From positions 1 through 5,615 of the forward strand of contig CAOVIS010000041.1 in assembly GCA_948543905.1 (NCBI GenBank): 5,615 nucleotides of DNA. The letters are read 5' to 3'. Every line of letters starts with the position of its first letter. The first letter of the stretch is position 1. Origin of the DNA: an uncultured Bacilli bacterium. GTDB taxonomy: Bacteria > Bacillota_I > Bacilli_A > RF39 > UBA660. The translations under genes were made by a program, and so were the position numbers. Below are positions 1 to 5,615 of the stretch, in pieces. The notes under the pieces are model-generated. The model was not told where the DNA came from, searched no databases, and was given only the letters and a program-made list of their open reading frames with translations.

Positions 1-1
1 A

Positions 2-2467
2 AGAGATTATAGTGTGGTAGAAGGTGAGATAAGAGATTCTTGGGGAAGTATTAATGAAATTTGTGAACGTCAAATAAAAAATAGAAATAATAACGATTAT
101 TTTGTGTTTTATGATGGTCCAGCATTTGCTAATGGTTTTCCTGGACTCCACCACATGGTTGCTAAAAATCTTAAAGATGCAATATGTAAATATAAAGTAA
201 TGAAAGGTTATAAAGTTATTCGCAAAGTAGGTTGGGATACTCATGGACTACCTGTTGAAAATCACGTAGAAAAAAAATTAGGTATTTCAAGTAAAAAAGA
301 AATAGAAGCTTTAGGAATTGATAAATTTAATCAAGAGTGTCGCAATAGTGTTCGTGAAAACGAAGCAGCATTTACTGATTTAACAAGAAAAATGGGGCAA
401 TTTATTGATGTAGAAAATCCATATCTCACATATAAAAATGAATATATTGAAACTGAATGGTGGATATTAAAGAAATTTTATGAAGAAAATATGTTTTATG
501 AAGGAACAAGAGTAGTTCCATATTGTCCACATTGTGGTACCGGCCTTGCAACCCATGAAGTAGCTCAAGAATATGTTAGTGATGCTGCTATAACACTTTA
601 TGTACCATTTAAAAAGAAAGATGAGGATGTATATTTCTTAGCTTGGACAACTACGCCTTGGACTTTAATAGCTAATGTAGCTTTATGTGTTAATCCAAAT
701 GAAGATTATGGTTTAGTAAAAAGCAATGGTCATAAATTTATTTTAGCGGCATCTTTAGTTAAAAATGTTATGGGTGAAGATGCAACTATACTAGAAACTT
801 TTAAAGGTAAAACATTAGAATATCAAGAATATGAACAATTAATTCCATCTTTAAGTGTAGATAAAAAAGCTTTTTATGTTACTTGTGATGAATACGTAAC
901 AACGGAAGATGGTACAGGTATTGTTCATCAAGCGCCAGCTTTTGGTGAAGATGATGCTAATGTTGCCAAAAAATATGATTTACCTTATTTAAATCCAGTA
1001 GGTAAAGATGGCTGTTATACGGAAGGATTATGGAAAGGAAAATTTGTTCACGACGTAAATGAAGAAGTAGCACAGTACTTAAAAGAAAATGGTAAAGTAT
1101 TTAAGCGTCAAAAAATAATGCATGATTATCCACATTGTTGGAGATGTCATACACCACTTATTTATTATTCTATGCCTAGTTATTATTTACGAGTAAGTAA
1201 TCTTCGAGACAGATTAGTTAAAGCTAATCAAAGTGTTAATTGGTATCCAGCATATGTTGGGGAAAAAAGGTTTGCTAATTGGATAAGCAATGCTAAAGAT
1301 TGGAACGTATCAAGAAGTCGTTATTGGGGAAGTCCAATTCCATTTTGGAAGTGTGAATGTGGATATAATCATATGGTAGGATCTATTGAAGAACTTAAGA
1401 GTATGGCGATAGATTCTATTGGTGATGACCTTGATTTACATAAACCATATATTGATAATATTCACTTAAAATGCCCAAAATGTGGAGCCAAGATGACTCG
1501 TATTTTAGATGTGCTTGATTGCTGGTTTGATAGTGGTTCTATGCCTTTTGCCCAATATCATTATCCATTTGAAAATAAAGAATTATGGGAAACCCAATTT
1601 CCAGCGGATTTCATTTGTGAAGGAATTGATCAAACTAGAGGTTGGTTCTATACATTACTTGTAATTTCGACTTTTGTTAAAGATTGTAGTCCATTTAAAA
1701 ACGTTTTAGTAAATGATTTATTATTAGATGCTGAAGGTAAAAAAATGAGTAAGAGTCGTGGTAATATTGTGGAACCATTTACAACTATTAAAGAATATGG
1801 TGCTGATACCGTAAGATTTTATCTTCCTTATGTATCTCCTGTTTGGACACCTCTAAAATTTGATATGGAAGGGTTAAAAGAAGTACATTCTAAATTCTTT
1901 AATCCACTTCGCAATGCTTATAGTTTCTTTACAATGTATGCTAATGTTGATGGTATTGATACGGATTTATGTCAAGTACCTTATGAAGAACGAGAAGAAA
2001 TAGATAAGTGGTTATTATCTAAATATAATAGATTAGTTAAAGATGTAACTCTAGCTTTTGAAGAATATGATTTAAATAAAGTAGTAAGATTTATGACTAG
2101 TTTTGTATCAGAAGATTTATCTAACTGGTATATAAGACGTACTCGTAATCGCTTCTGGGGAAGCGCTTTGGACAATTCTAAAAAGAGTGTTTATATAACC
2201 ACTTATGAAGTATTAGCTGGTTTATCTAAGTTGCTTGCACCAATTAGCCCATATTTAAGTGAGGAGATGTATCGTAATTTAACAGGTGAAGAGTCTGTTC
2301 ATTTAGCGGATTATCCAGTATGTGACGAATCTTTAATTAATGAAAAATTAGAAACTAAAATGGATTTAGTAAGAACATTAATTTCTGTAGGACGTTATGT
2401 CAGGGAAGAAAATAAAATAAAAGTGCGTCAGCCACTTAGTGAATTGATGGTAAAAATGAAGAATTAA
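2..2467 (+). CDS. ileS: Isoleucyl-tRNA synthetase, main part (5' partial, 3' end lost by frameshift)
   Basis: Cytoplasmic class I synthetase that charges tRNA-Ile with isoleucine and edits mischarged valine. Residues are counted from the GTG at 14, but that GTG is probably internal: the frame is open to the window edge and the family normally has some 15 more residues before this point. Visible in order: the HIGH-box region FYDGPAFANG...PGLHH (about 32-47, with GLHH in the HIGH position); a CPHC zinc-type pair (C171, C174); the editing-domain motifs WTTTPWTL (211-218) and GTGIVHQAPAFGEDD (300-314); a CxC plus CxxC set (C447, C449, C487, C490); DCWFDSGS and GIDQTRGWFYTLL; KMSKS (577-581, bases 1742-1756); then the helical anticodon-binding region ending at KVRQPLSEL. 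The frame stops at 2465-2467, about 200 residues short of the long IleRS type. The missing part lies directly downstream in the next frame. Family assignment is certain; whether a functional enzyme is made is not. Confidence 0.96.
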   Translation, partial: RDYSVVEGEIRDSWGSINEICERQIKNRNNNDYFVFYDGPAFANGFPGLHHMVAKNLKDAICKYKVMKGYKVIRKVGWDTHGLPVENHVEKKLGISSKKEIEALGIDKFNQECRNSVRENEAAFTDLTRKMGQFIDVENPYLTYKNEYIETEWWILKKFYEENMFYEGTRVVPYCPHCGTGLATHEVAQEYVSDAAITLYVPFKKKDEDVYFLAWTTTPWTLIANVALCVNPNEDYGLVKSNGHKFILAASLVKNVMGEDATILETFKGKTLEYQEYEQLIPSLSVDKKAFYVTCDEYVTTEDGTGIVHQAPAFGEDDANVAKKYDLPYLNPVGKDGCYTEGLWKGKFVHDVNEEVAQYLKENGKVFKRQKIMHDYPHCWRCHTPLIYYSMPSYYLRVSNLRDRLVKANQSVNWYPAYVGEKRFANWISNAKDWNVSRSRYWGSPIPFWKCECGYNHMVGSIEELKSMAIDSIGDDLDLHKPYIDNIHLKCPKCGAKMTRILDVLDCWFDSGSMPFAQYHYPFENKELWETQFPADFICEGIDQTRGWFYTLLVISTFVKDCSPFKNVLVNDLLLDAEGKKMSKSRGNIVEPFTTIKEYGADTVRFYLPYVSPVWTPLKFDMEGLKEVHSKFFNPLRNAYSFFTMYANVDGIDTDLCQVPYEEREEIDKWLLSKYNRLVKDVTLAFEEYDLNKVVRFMTSFVSEDLSNWYIRRTRNRFWGSALDNSKKSVYITTYEVLAGLSKLLAPISPYLSEEMYRNLTGEESVHLADYPVCDESLINEKLETKMDLVRTLISVGRYVREENKIKVRQPLSELMVKMKN
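2443..2467 (+). other. Frameshift junction in ileS
   Basis: The main frame reads ...SELMVKMKN and stops at 2465-2467. The frame one base earlier reads IDGKNEELIGDL over the same bases and carries the family C-terminus. The switch must fall between 2443 and 2464, equivalent to loss of one base (or seven) on the way into the second frame. Two simple lesions fit. One is loss of one A from the five-A run 2452-2456, which restored would give LMVKNEELIGDL. The other is loss of one copy of a 7-base repeat ATGGTAG, which restored would give LMVDGKNEELIGDL. The second matches my memory of a (V/I)DGK segment here in related enzymes. There is no convincing X XXY YYZ slippery heptamer: G GTA AAA allows re-pairing only at the AAA codon. 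Confidence 0.85.
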
Positions 2468-3063
2468 TAGGGGATTTAATTCCACTTATTAAAGAAGAAT
2501 TAAATGTTAAGAATGTAACTTTTGCTAGTGATTTAAGTAAATATATGAACTTTACTGTTAAACCTAATTTTAAAGTTGTTGGTAAAATACTAGGTTCTAA
2601 AATAAAGGAATTTGGTAATGCATTAGAATCTTTAAATGATGAAGATATTACTAAACTTAATAATGGTGAAGAAATAACTGTTAAACTATCTTGTGAAGAT
2701 TTTGTAGTTAATAGTGAGATGGTTGATATAAGAATATCATCTAAAGAAGGATTTAATGTTGGTATGGAAAATAAAGAATTTATTATCTTAAATACTGAAT
2801 TAACTCATGAATTGCTACTTGAAGGGATTGCAAGAGAATTTATTTCGAGAGTTCAAAATATGCGAAAAAGTGAAGATTTTAATATAAGTGATAGAATAAA
2901 TGTTACTTATAGTGGTGAAGAAATGGTTAGGGAAGCAATAGATACATTTAGTGATTTAGTTAAAGGAGAAATATTAGCTTTAGAACTCTCTTATGATAAT
3001 ACAGCTAATTTAGATATTGATTTAAATGGGCATAAAGCAGGTATAGTAATTAAGAAAGCTTAA
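2443..3063 (+). CDS. ileS: Isoleucyl-tRNA synthetase, C-terminal part in shifted frame
   Basis: This frame opens after a TGA at 2440-2442 and reads straight on from where the main part stops. It has the usual IleRS C-terminal features: LIGDLIPLIKEELNVKNV, then a segment around FASDLSKYMNFTVKPNFKVV, GSKIKEFG, and SSKEGFNVGMENKEF, with EGIAREFISRVQNMRK near the end. These belong to the C-terminal tRNA-contacting part of the long bacterial IleRS type. The first ATG in the frame is at 2545, in the middle of the conserved KYMNF segment and with no Shine-Dalgarno sequence before it, so it is unlikely to be a real start. Joined to the upstream frame, the product would be about 1,020 residues plus the missing N-terminus, the normal family length. 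I therefore read it as one broken gene and not as two genes. An unbroken gene misread by the assembly would look identical. Confidence 0.9.
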   Translation: MDGKNEELIGDLIPLIKEELNVKNVTFASDLSKYMNFTVKPNFKVVGKILGSKIKEFGNALESLNDEDITKLNNGEEITVKLSCEDFVVNSEMVDIRISSKEGFNVGMENKEFIILNTELTHELLLEGIAREFISRVQNMRKSEDFNISDRINVTYSGEEMVREAIDTFSDLVKGEILALELSYDNTANLDIDLNGHKAGIVIKKA

Positions 3064-3070
3064 TGATTTA

Positions 3071-3075
3071 GGAGG
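3071..3075 (+). promoter_or_regulatory. Ribosome binding site of the unknown gene
   Basis: GGAGG lies four bases before the ATG at 3080, as part of AGGAGGGTTT. It fixes the start of the downstream gene. No promoter or terminator is visible in the 16 bases after the ileS stop, so the two genes are probably read from one transcript. Confidence 0.85.
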
Positions 3076-3079
3076 GTTT

Positions 3080-4699
3080 ATGGAAAGAATAGTTGAAAAT
3101 TGCATTTTAGGTTTTTACGATGATTTACAGGCATATTATAAAGAATGGTCTAAAAATGTCAATGATGGTGATTATGTAGTTTTCTTAAATGAAAAAGATA
3201 AACAATTAATGAGAATTTTAGCATCTTTAGATGAAAATAAGAACCTTTATGATGCGACAATTTTTCCAGAAAATTATGTTTTAGGTGATGAAATATTATC
3301 TTTATTACCTAATTTAGTTAGTAAATATGAGCAAACAAGAAGATTTCCCCGTATTTTAATTATTAGTAATGTACTTGGATATGATACAGAATGTAATGCT
3401 TTACTTGATGATATTGAAAGAGGACTAGCTAACTATTCAAGGAAGGATTTTGGTTCAGTTTTAAGTGCCTTTTTGAGGACAATGGAATTAAAAAGTTTTG
3501 TTCGGGTTGATAAACCTTTCTTGTTAAAATCTGAATATCAGTCAAATTCTAAATTTTTTAAAACTATTGATGTTAGCAAATTCCGGGAATTTGAATATCG
3601 CTACACGACATTATTAACATGTTTAGGTTTAATTAATCCAAATTTTACAATTAATGCGCGACTTAAATTAAATAAAGACTGTTTAGCAACTTTAGAAGTA
3701 CCAGGATTTAATAAACTAGAAAATACTTATGACTCTTTTCATACATACATATTTTATAAAGTAGTAACGGATGCTCAAGGAAGAAATTTAGTTTATGCTA
3801 TACAGTTATTTGGACTTGATACATCTAATGAAGTATTTGCTATTCCTTTTATAATGACACCTGAATTAACTGATACAACTGTAAATAAATTAGCTAAACA
3901 TTTTTCCTTTTTTGATGACTCACTTCCTGCCAAAATTAATTTAAGAAATTTAAATTTACTTTGGAATGCAACTTTTTTAAGAGAATTTATGTCTTTAATA
4001 AATATAGAAGAGACTAAAGTTGTTGATTATGGAAGTAGTAATAAAGTAATTCAGGAGTTTATAAATAATATTATAGCAGGAAGAATACACTTTGCAAATG
4101 CAAGTACAGTATTTAATTCTTTAGATAAGGAAGATGTTTTGCAAGCTTGGCAATTTGGACAAAATACAGGAGAAATGGATGCTAATATTGGATTAGTAGA
4201 AAATAAAATTTATAAAAATGCCATAGATACTCATTCGGAAAATGAAAGAAAACGTCATGTTTGCGATAGAAGAGTATTAGTAAAAGAATTAGAAACATTA
4301 GAAGGTTATCAAGCTTTTTCAGAATTTTTAAAAAACTTTGATAGTGTATTAGCTCTTGTAGCTTTAGTGATATTGTCAGGAAGAAAATGCTTACAATTAG
4401 ATGTTAAGACAACAAGGATGGGCAATACAAATTATTCAGGCTTAGCGGTTCGGGCTAATGAGGATTCTTTAGTTATTGAACCTAAAAGATTAGAAGTTTT
4501 TGTACCAACTTTGATATTTATATTTGAAAAATCAAGAATATTAATTCGCCAATTTAAAAATTTGTTAGAAGATGGAATGAATTTAGCTGGTGAAAATGAA
4601 CGGGTTAGAGAAGAAATTAGATATTTTATAGAAATGTTAGAAAAATCAAGTATTTCAATTGAAGAATTTAACTTTAAGACCATATTTTATAAATTCTGA
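3080..4699 (+). CDS. Uncharacterised 539-residue protein, co-directional with ileS
   Basis: I do not recognise this protein with confidence. It starts at an ATG with a strong ribosome binding site 16 bases after ileS and has the same codon style as ileS, so it is a genuine gene and probably shares the transcript. It has no signal peptide. VLALVALVIL (423-432) is too short for a clear membrane span, so a cytosolic protein is likely. The N-terminal third alternates hydrophobic strands and helices. RILIISNVLGYDTE (91-104), followed by a helix, has the spacing of the hhhhDDhxxxG loop of phosphoribosyltransferase folds. However, the acidic pair is replaced by SN, so an active PRPP site is not supported; at most this may be a degenerate member. 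The middle (about 170-330) is mixed alpha/beta, and 385-420 and 480-530 are charged and helical. FKTIFYKF and the TGA at 4697-4699 may not be the true end, because a neighbouring frame stays open to 4793. Function unknown. Confidence 0.88.
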   Translation: MERIVENCILGFYDDLQAYYKEWSKNVNDGDYVVFLNEKDKQLMRILASLDENKNLYDATIFPENYVLGDEILSLLPNLVSKYEQTRRFPRILIISNVLGYDTECNALLDDIERGLANYSRKDFGSVLSAFLRTMELKSFVRVDKPFLLKSEYQSNSKFFKTIDVSKFREFEYRYTTLLTCLGLINPNFTINARLKLNKDCLATLEVPGFNKLENTYDSFHTYIFYKVVTDAQGRNLVYAIQLFGLDTSNEVFAIPFIMTPELTDTTVNKLAKHFSFFDDSLPAKINLRNLNLLWNATFLREFMSLINIEETKVVDYGSSNKVIQEFINNIIAGRIHFANASTVFNSLDKEDVLQAWQFGQNTGEMDANIGLVENKIYKNAIDTHSENERKRHVCDRRVLVKELETLEGYQAFSEFLKNFDSVLALVALVILSGRKCLQLDVKTTRMGNTNYSGLAVRANEDSLVIEPKRLEVFVPTLIFIFEKSRILIRQFKNLLEDGMNLAGENERVREEIRYFIEMLEKSSISIEEFNFKTIFYKF

Positions 4700-4793
4700 T
4701 TTTATGAAGGAATTAACTAAAGCAGTGGGTATTTTAGCAGAGCAAAGAACAAAAACTGATAGTTATATTAAATTATTAAGATTAAATAAATAA
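4686..4793 (+). other. Possible lost C-terminal tail of the 539-residue protein (or 29-residue small ORF)
   Basis: One frame over from the upstream gene, the sequence is open from 4641 to a TAA at 4791-4793. After the TTTT run at 4685-4688 it reads INSDFMKELTKAVG, then ILAEQRTKTDSYIKLLRLNK, a plausible amphipathic C-terminal helix with normal codon use. Removing one T from the run joins it smoothly to FKTIF of the upstream protein. An ATG at 4704 would give a separate 29-residue peptide, but there is no Shine-Dalgarno sequence before it, so translation as its own gene is unlikely. Alternatives are a genuine upstream stop with chance openness over about 50 codons, or a base-call error. Confidence 0.4.
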
Positions 4794-4794
4794 A

Positions 4795-4800
4795 AGGAAG
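4795..4800 (+). promoter_or_regulatory. Ribosome binding site of the degraded small gene
   Basis: AGGAAG lies three bases before the ATG at 4804. This is a usable but close spacing. It shows where the decayed gene began and that it once followed the upstream gene by only about ten bases. Confidence 0.5.
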
Positions 4801-4803
4801 CGC

Positions 4804-4985
4804 ATGAATAAATATTATAAGTTATAGAAATTTTTAAAAGATAACAAACAAGATGAGTATATTTTATCTTTTAATGATATTAAAGATATTTTATATAAGT
4901 AGCGTTATATAACAAAGTAAACACTCGTCATAAATAATATTATATTGTTAAAGATTTATGGATCTTGGAAGAAAGGTAAGAAGTT
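4804..4985 (+). pseudogene. Degraded small gene, possibly a ~70-residue DUF protein relic
   Basis: From the ATG at 4804 the frame reads MNKYYKL and then a TAG at 4825-4827. It continues as KFLKDNKQDEYILSFNDI and KDILYK to a second TAG at 4900-4902. A neighbouring frame then reads ALYNKVNTRHK, a TAA at 4935-4937, then YYIVKDLWILEER, a TAA at 4977-4979, and EVL. Pieced together, this resembles a small bacterial domain family I recall with the layout YxxLxxFL...D.I.LsF.DIE.IL...LP.SA...R.yW.N...HS...WL.AGY.V (DUF-type, thought nuclease-associated). The recall is from memory, so the family name is left open. At least three nonsense codons and one frameshift mean that no full product is made. The same codon style as its neighbours suggests a native gene in decay. 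Confidence 0.5.
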
Positions 4986-5003
4986 TTAATTCTTATCTTT
5001 TTT
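4972..5003 (+). terminator. Rho-independent terminator
   Basis: The arm AAAGGTAAGAA (4972-4982) pairs with TTCTTATCTTT (4990-5000) with a single G-U pair and a seven-base loop. The last bases of the stem lead into T's up to 5003. It sits just after the decayed small gene and would end the transcript carrying ileS and the unknown gene. The stem is AT-rich, so its strength is uncertain. It overlaps the last codons (KKKDKN and stop) of the minus-strand transposase remnant, so the T-run is also lysine coding sequence on the other strand. Confidence 0.65.
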
Positions 5004-5257
5004 CTTGAGTAAATTAGGAGATAAAGAAACATCATCTAGTTTAATTGATGAAATCCCTATTTTATTCAATAAGTCTTCAGTTGAGAAATAAAGAGGGAGT
5101 ATTTCCTTTTAAAATATCTCCAAGAACTGAATTGATATGGCTCATAAAACCCATAAATTTTGTTTCTTTAGTGCAATAGAGATTTTAATAGTCTTTACTC
5201 GTTTAAAAGATTTTACTTTATTAATTAACTGCTATAAATTAGTCTATTTTTCTTTCC
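4986..5257 (-). mobile_element. Remnant of an insertion-sequence transposase C-terminus (IS30-like)
   Basis: The minus strand carries the tail of a DDE transposase in four frame fragments. At 5257-5225 it reads GKKNRLIYSS. At 5231-5142 it reads QLINKVKSFKRV and onward. At 5172-5077 it reads TKETKFMGFMSHINS, then VLGDILKGNTPSLF. At 5084-4986 it reads STEDLLNKIGIS, then KLDDVSLSPNLLKKKDKN and a stop. The order NRLI...K.KSF...HINS..R..L.GKTP...LGI......D..L.P.LLK matches the region after the catalytic glutamate in IS30-type enzymes of Bacillota. Everything upstream of this (about three quarters of the enzyme) is gone, and I see no intact terminal inverted repeats. Several frameshifts show it is old and cannot transpose. 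That it is a transposase is fairly clear; the IS30 assignment is from memory. Confidence 0.62.
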
Positions 5258-5265
5258 TAAAAAGA

Positions 5266-5294
5266 TTGTTAAAATTCTAAATTTATGTTAATAT
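5266..5294 (+). promoter_or_regulatory. Sigma-70-type promoter with extended -10
   Basis: A -35 box TTGTTA (5266-5271) and a -10 box TAATAT (5289-5294) are separated by exactly 17 bases. A TG dinucleotide one base before the -10 (5286-5287) makes it an extended -10. Each hexamer matches consensus at four of six bases. Transcription would start near 5301, giving a very short leader before the ribosome binding site of the gene at 5316. It lies just outside the transposase remnant. Confidence 0.6.
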
Positions 5295-5305
5295 GAAATT
5301 AAGAT

Positions 5306-5310
5306 GGAGG
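5306..5310 (+). promoter_or_regulatory. Ribosome binding site of the 3'-partial gene
   Basis: GGAGG lies five T's before the ATG at 5316. This fixes the start of the last gene in the window. Confidence 0.85.
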
Positions 5311-5315
5311 TTTTT

Positions 5316-5615
5316 ATGGACGAGAAATTAACCAAATTATATGATTATATTGTGAGTACTTATCAAGATAAAATAACAACTAAAGAATTAACCTCTTTAG
5401 GGTTCAATAGTCATAATATCAAAACTTTAGTAGAAAAAGGATTAATAGCAAGAATAAAAAGAGGAGAGTATGTCTATAAAGATATGCAAGCATTAAAAAA
5501 ATACGGAACAGCTAATTCTAAAGATTTACCTAAATATGAAGCTACAATGCATAAATGTTTAGCTATTGACCCTAATTTTATGAGTGCTTATTTTGATCTT
5601 TTTAGAATAAGTATT
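5316..5615 (+). CDS. Winged-helix-like N-terminal domain protein with TPR-like segment (3' partial)
   Basis: The first 100 residues of a gene that runs off the window. The ATG is set by GGAGG and a promoter close upstream. Residues 5-54 look like the small winged-helix domain found at the N-terminus of AbiEi-type antitoxins and related regulators: a helix, then ITTKELTSLGFNSHNIKTLV as helix-turn-helix, then the EKGLIARIKRGEYVY wing. Residues 74-100 (YEATMHKCLAIDPNFMSAYF and on) have the look of a tetratricopeptide repeat, with A-x6-A-I-D-P-N and a following aromatic-rich helix. This suggests a helical-repeat body after the DNA-binding-like domain. If so it is a regulator-like or antitoxin-like protein, but no toxin partner is visible in the window and none can be claimed. 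Its own promoter separates it from the ileS unit. The winged-helix fold call is moderately sure; function is open. Confidence 0.75.
   Translation, partial: MDEKLTKLYDYIVSTYQDKITTKELTSLGFNSHNIKTLVEKGLIARIKRGEYVYKDMQALKKYGTANSKDLPKYEATMHKCLAIDPNFMSAYFDLFRISI

Noticed and set aside
1981..2175. 64-residue minus-strand open frame
   Set aside because: It lies wholly inside ileS, antisense to conserved synthetase sequence, with no ribosome binding site; a shadow of the real gene.
2450..2456. Programmed -1 ribosomal frameshift at GGTAAAA
   Set aside because: Only the AAA codon could re-pair after slippage, the heptamer is not of the X XXY YYZ type, no clear stimulatory stem follows, and such recoding is not known to me for ileS.
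2545..3063. Independent 172-residue gene starting at the ATG at 2545
   Set aside because: The ATG is inside the conserved IleRS KYMNF segment, has no Shine-Dalgarno sequence, and the same frame carries IleRS sequence for some 30 codons before it.
4432..4683. 83-residue minus-strand open frame
   Set aside because: It is antisense to the 3' part of the 539-residue gene, with no ribosome binding site and biased composition; a shadow frame.
4870..4890. Short palindrome TTTAATGATATTAAA as an operator or terminator
   Set aside because: It is made entirely of A/T pairs in a very AT-rich region, has no T-run, and lies inside the decayed small gene; expected by chance.
5004..5300. CRISPR array, tRNA or riboswitch in the gene-poor stretch
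   Set aside because: There are no regularly spaced repeats, no tRNA-like T-arm or CCA pattern, and no structured leader; the stretch is explained by the transposase remnant and the promoter.

Overview
The window is AT-rich (roughly 30% GC by eye), with A/T-ending codons and strong GGAGG ribosome binding sites. All tryptophans in the long synthetase frame are TGG and none are TGA, which argues for the standard bacterial code. This suggests a low-GC Bacillota or Mycoplasmatota-type host-associated bacterium. The lineage cannot be fixed more closely from sequence alone.

Layout. Positions 2-3063 hold one isoleucyl-tRNA synthetase gene (ileS) whose 5' end lies before the window. Its reading frame is broken near 2443-2467. 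The catalytic, editing and most of the anticodon-binding parts are in one frame up to a stop at 2467. The C-terminal ~200 residues continue in the next frame to a stop at 3063. Sixteen bases later, behind a strong ribosome binding site, comes a 539-residue protein I do not recognise (3080-4699). It may itself have lost a short C-terminal tail to a one-base indel, because a matching frame stays open to 4793. After this the sequence decays. First comes a small plus-strand relic (4804 to about 4985) with a good ribosome binding site but an early stop and a frameshift. Then a hairpin terminator (4972-5003) closes the plus-strand transcription unit. A minus-strand remnant of a transposase C-terminus (4986-5257) follows, broken into four frame fragments and tentatively IS30-like. 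A fresh promoter (5266-5294) then drives a new plus-strand gene from 5316, which runs off the window and has a winged-helix-like N-terminus followed by a TPR-like segment.

How it fits together. ileS and the unknown gene look like one transcription unit ending at the hairpin. The stretch 4800-5260 is a graveyard of a small gene and an insertion sequence. The new promoter lies just beyond the remnant. I see no convincing new multi-gene system. The points most worth checking are the broken frame in an essential gene, the possible second indel in the neighbouring gene, and the identity of the unknown 539-residue protein. Two indels in adjacent genes keep assembly or sequencing error as a live explanation.
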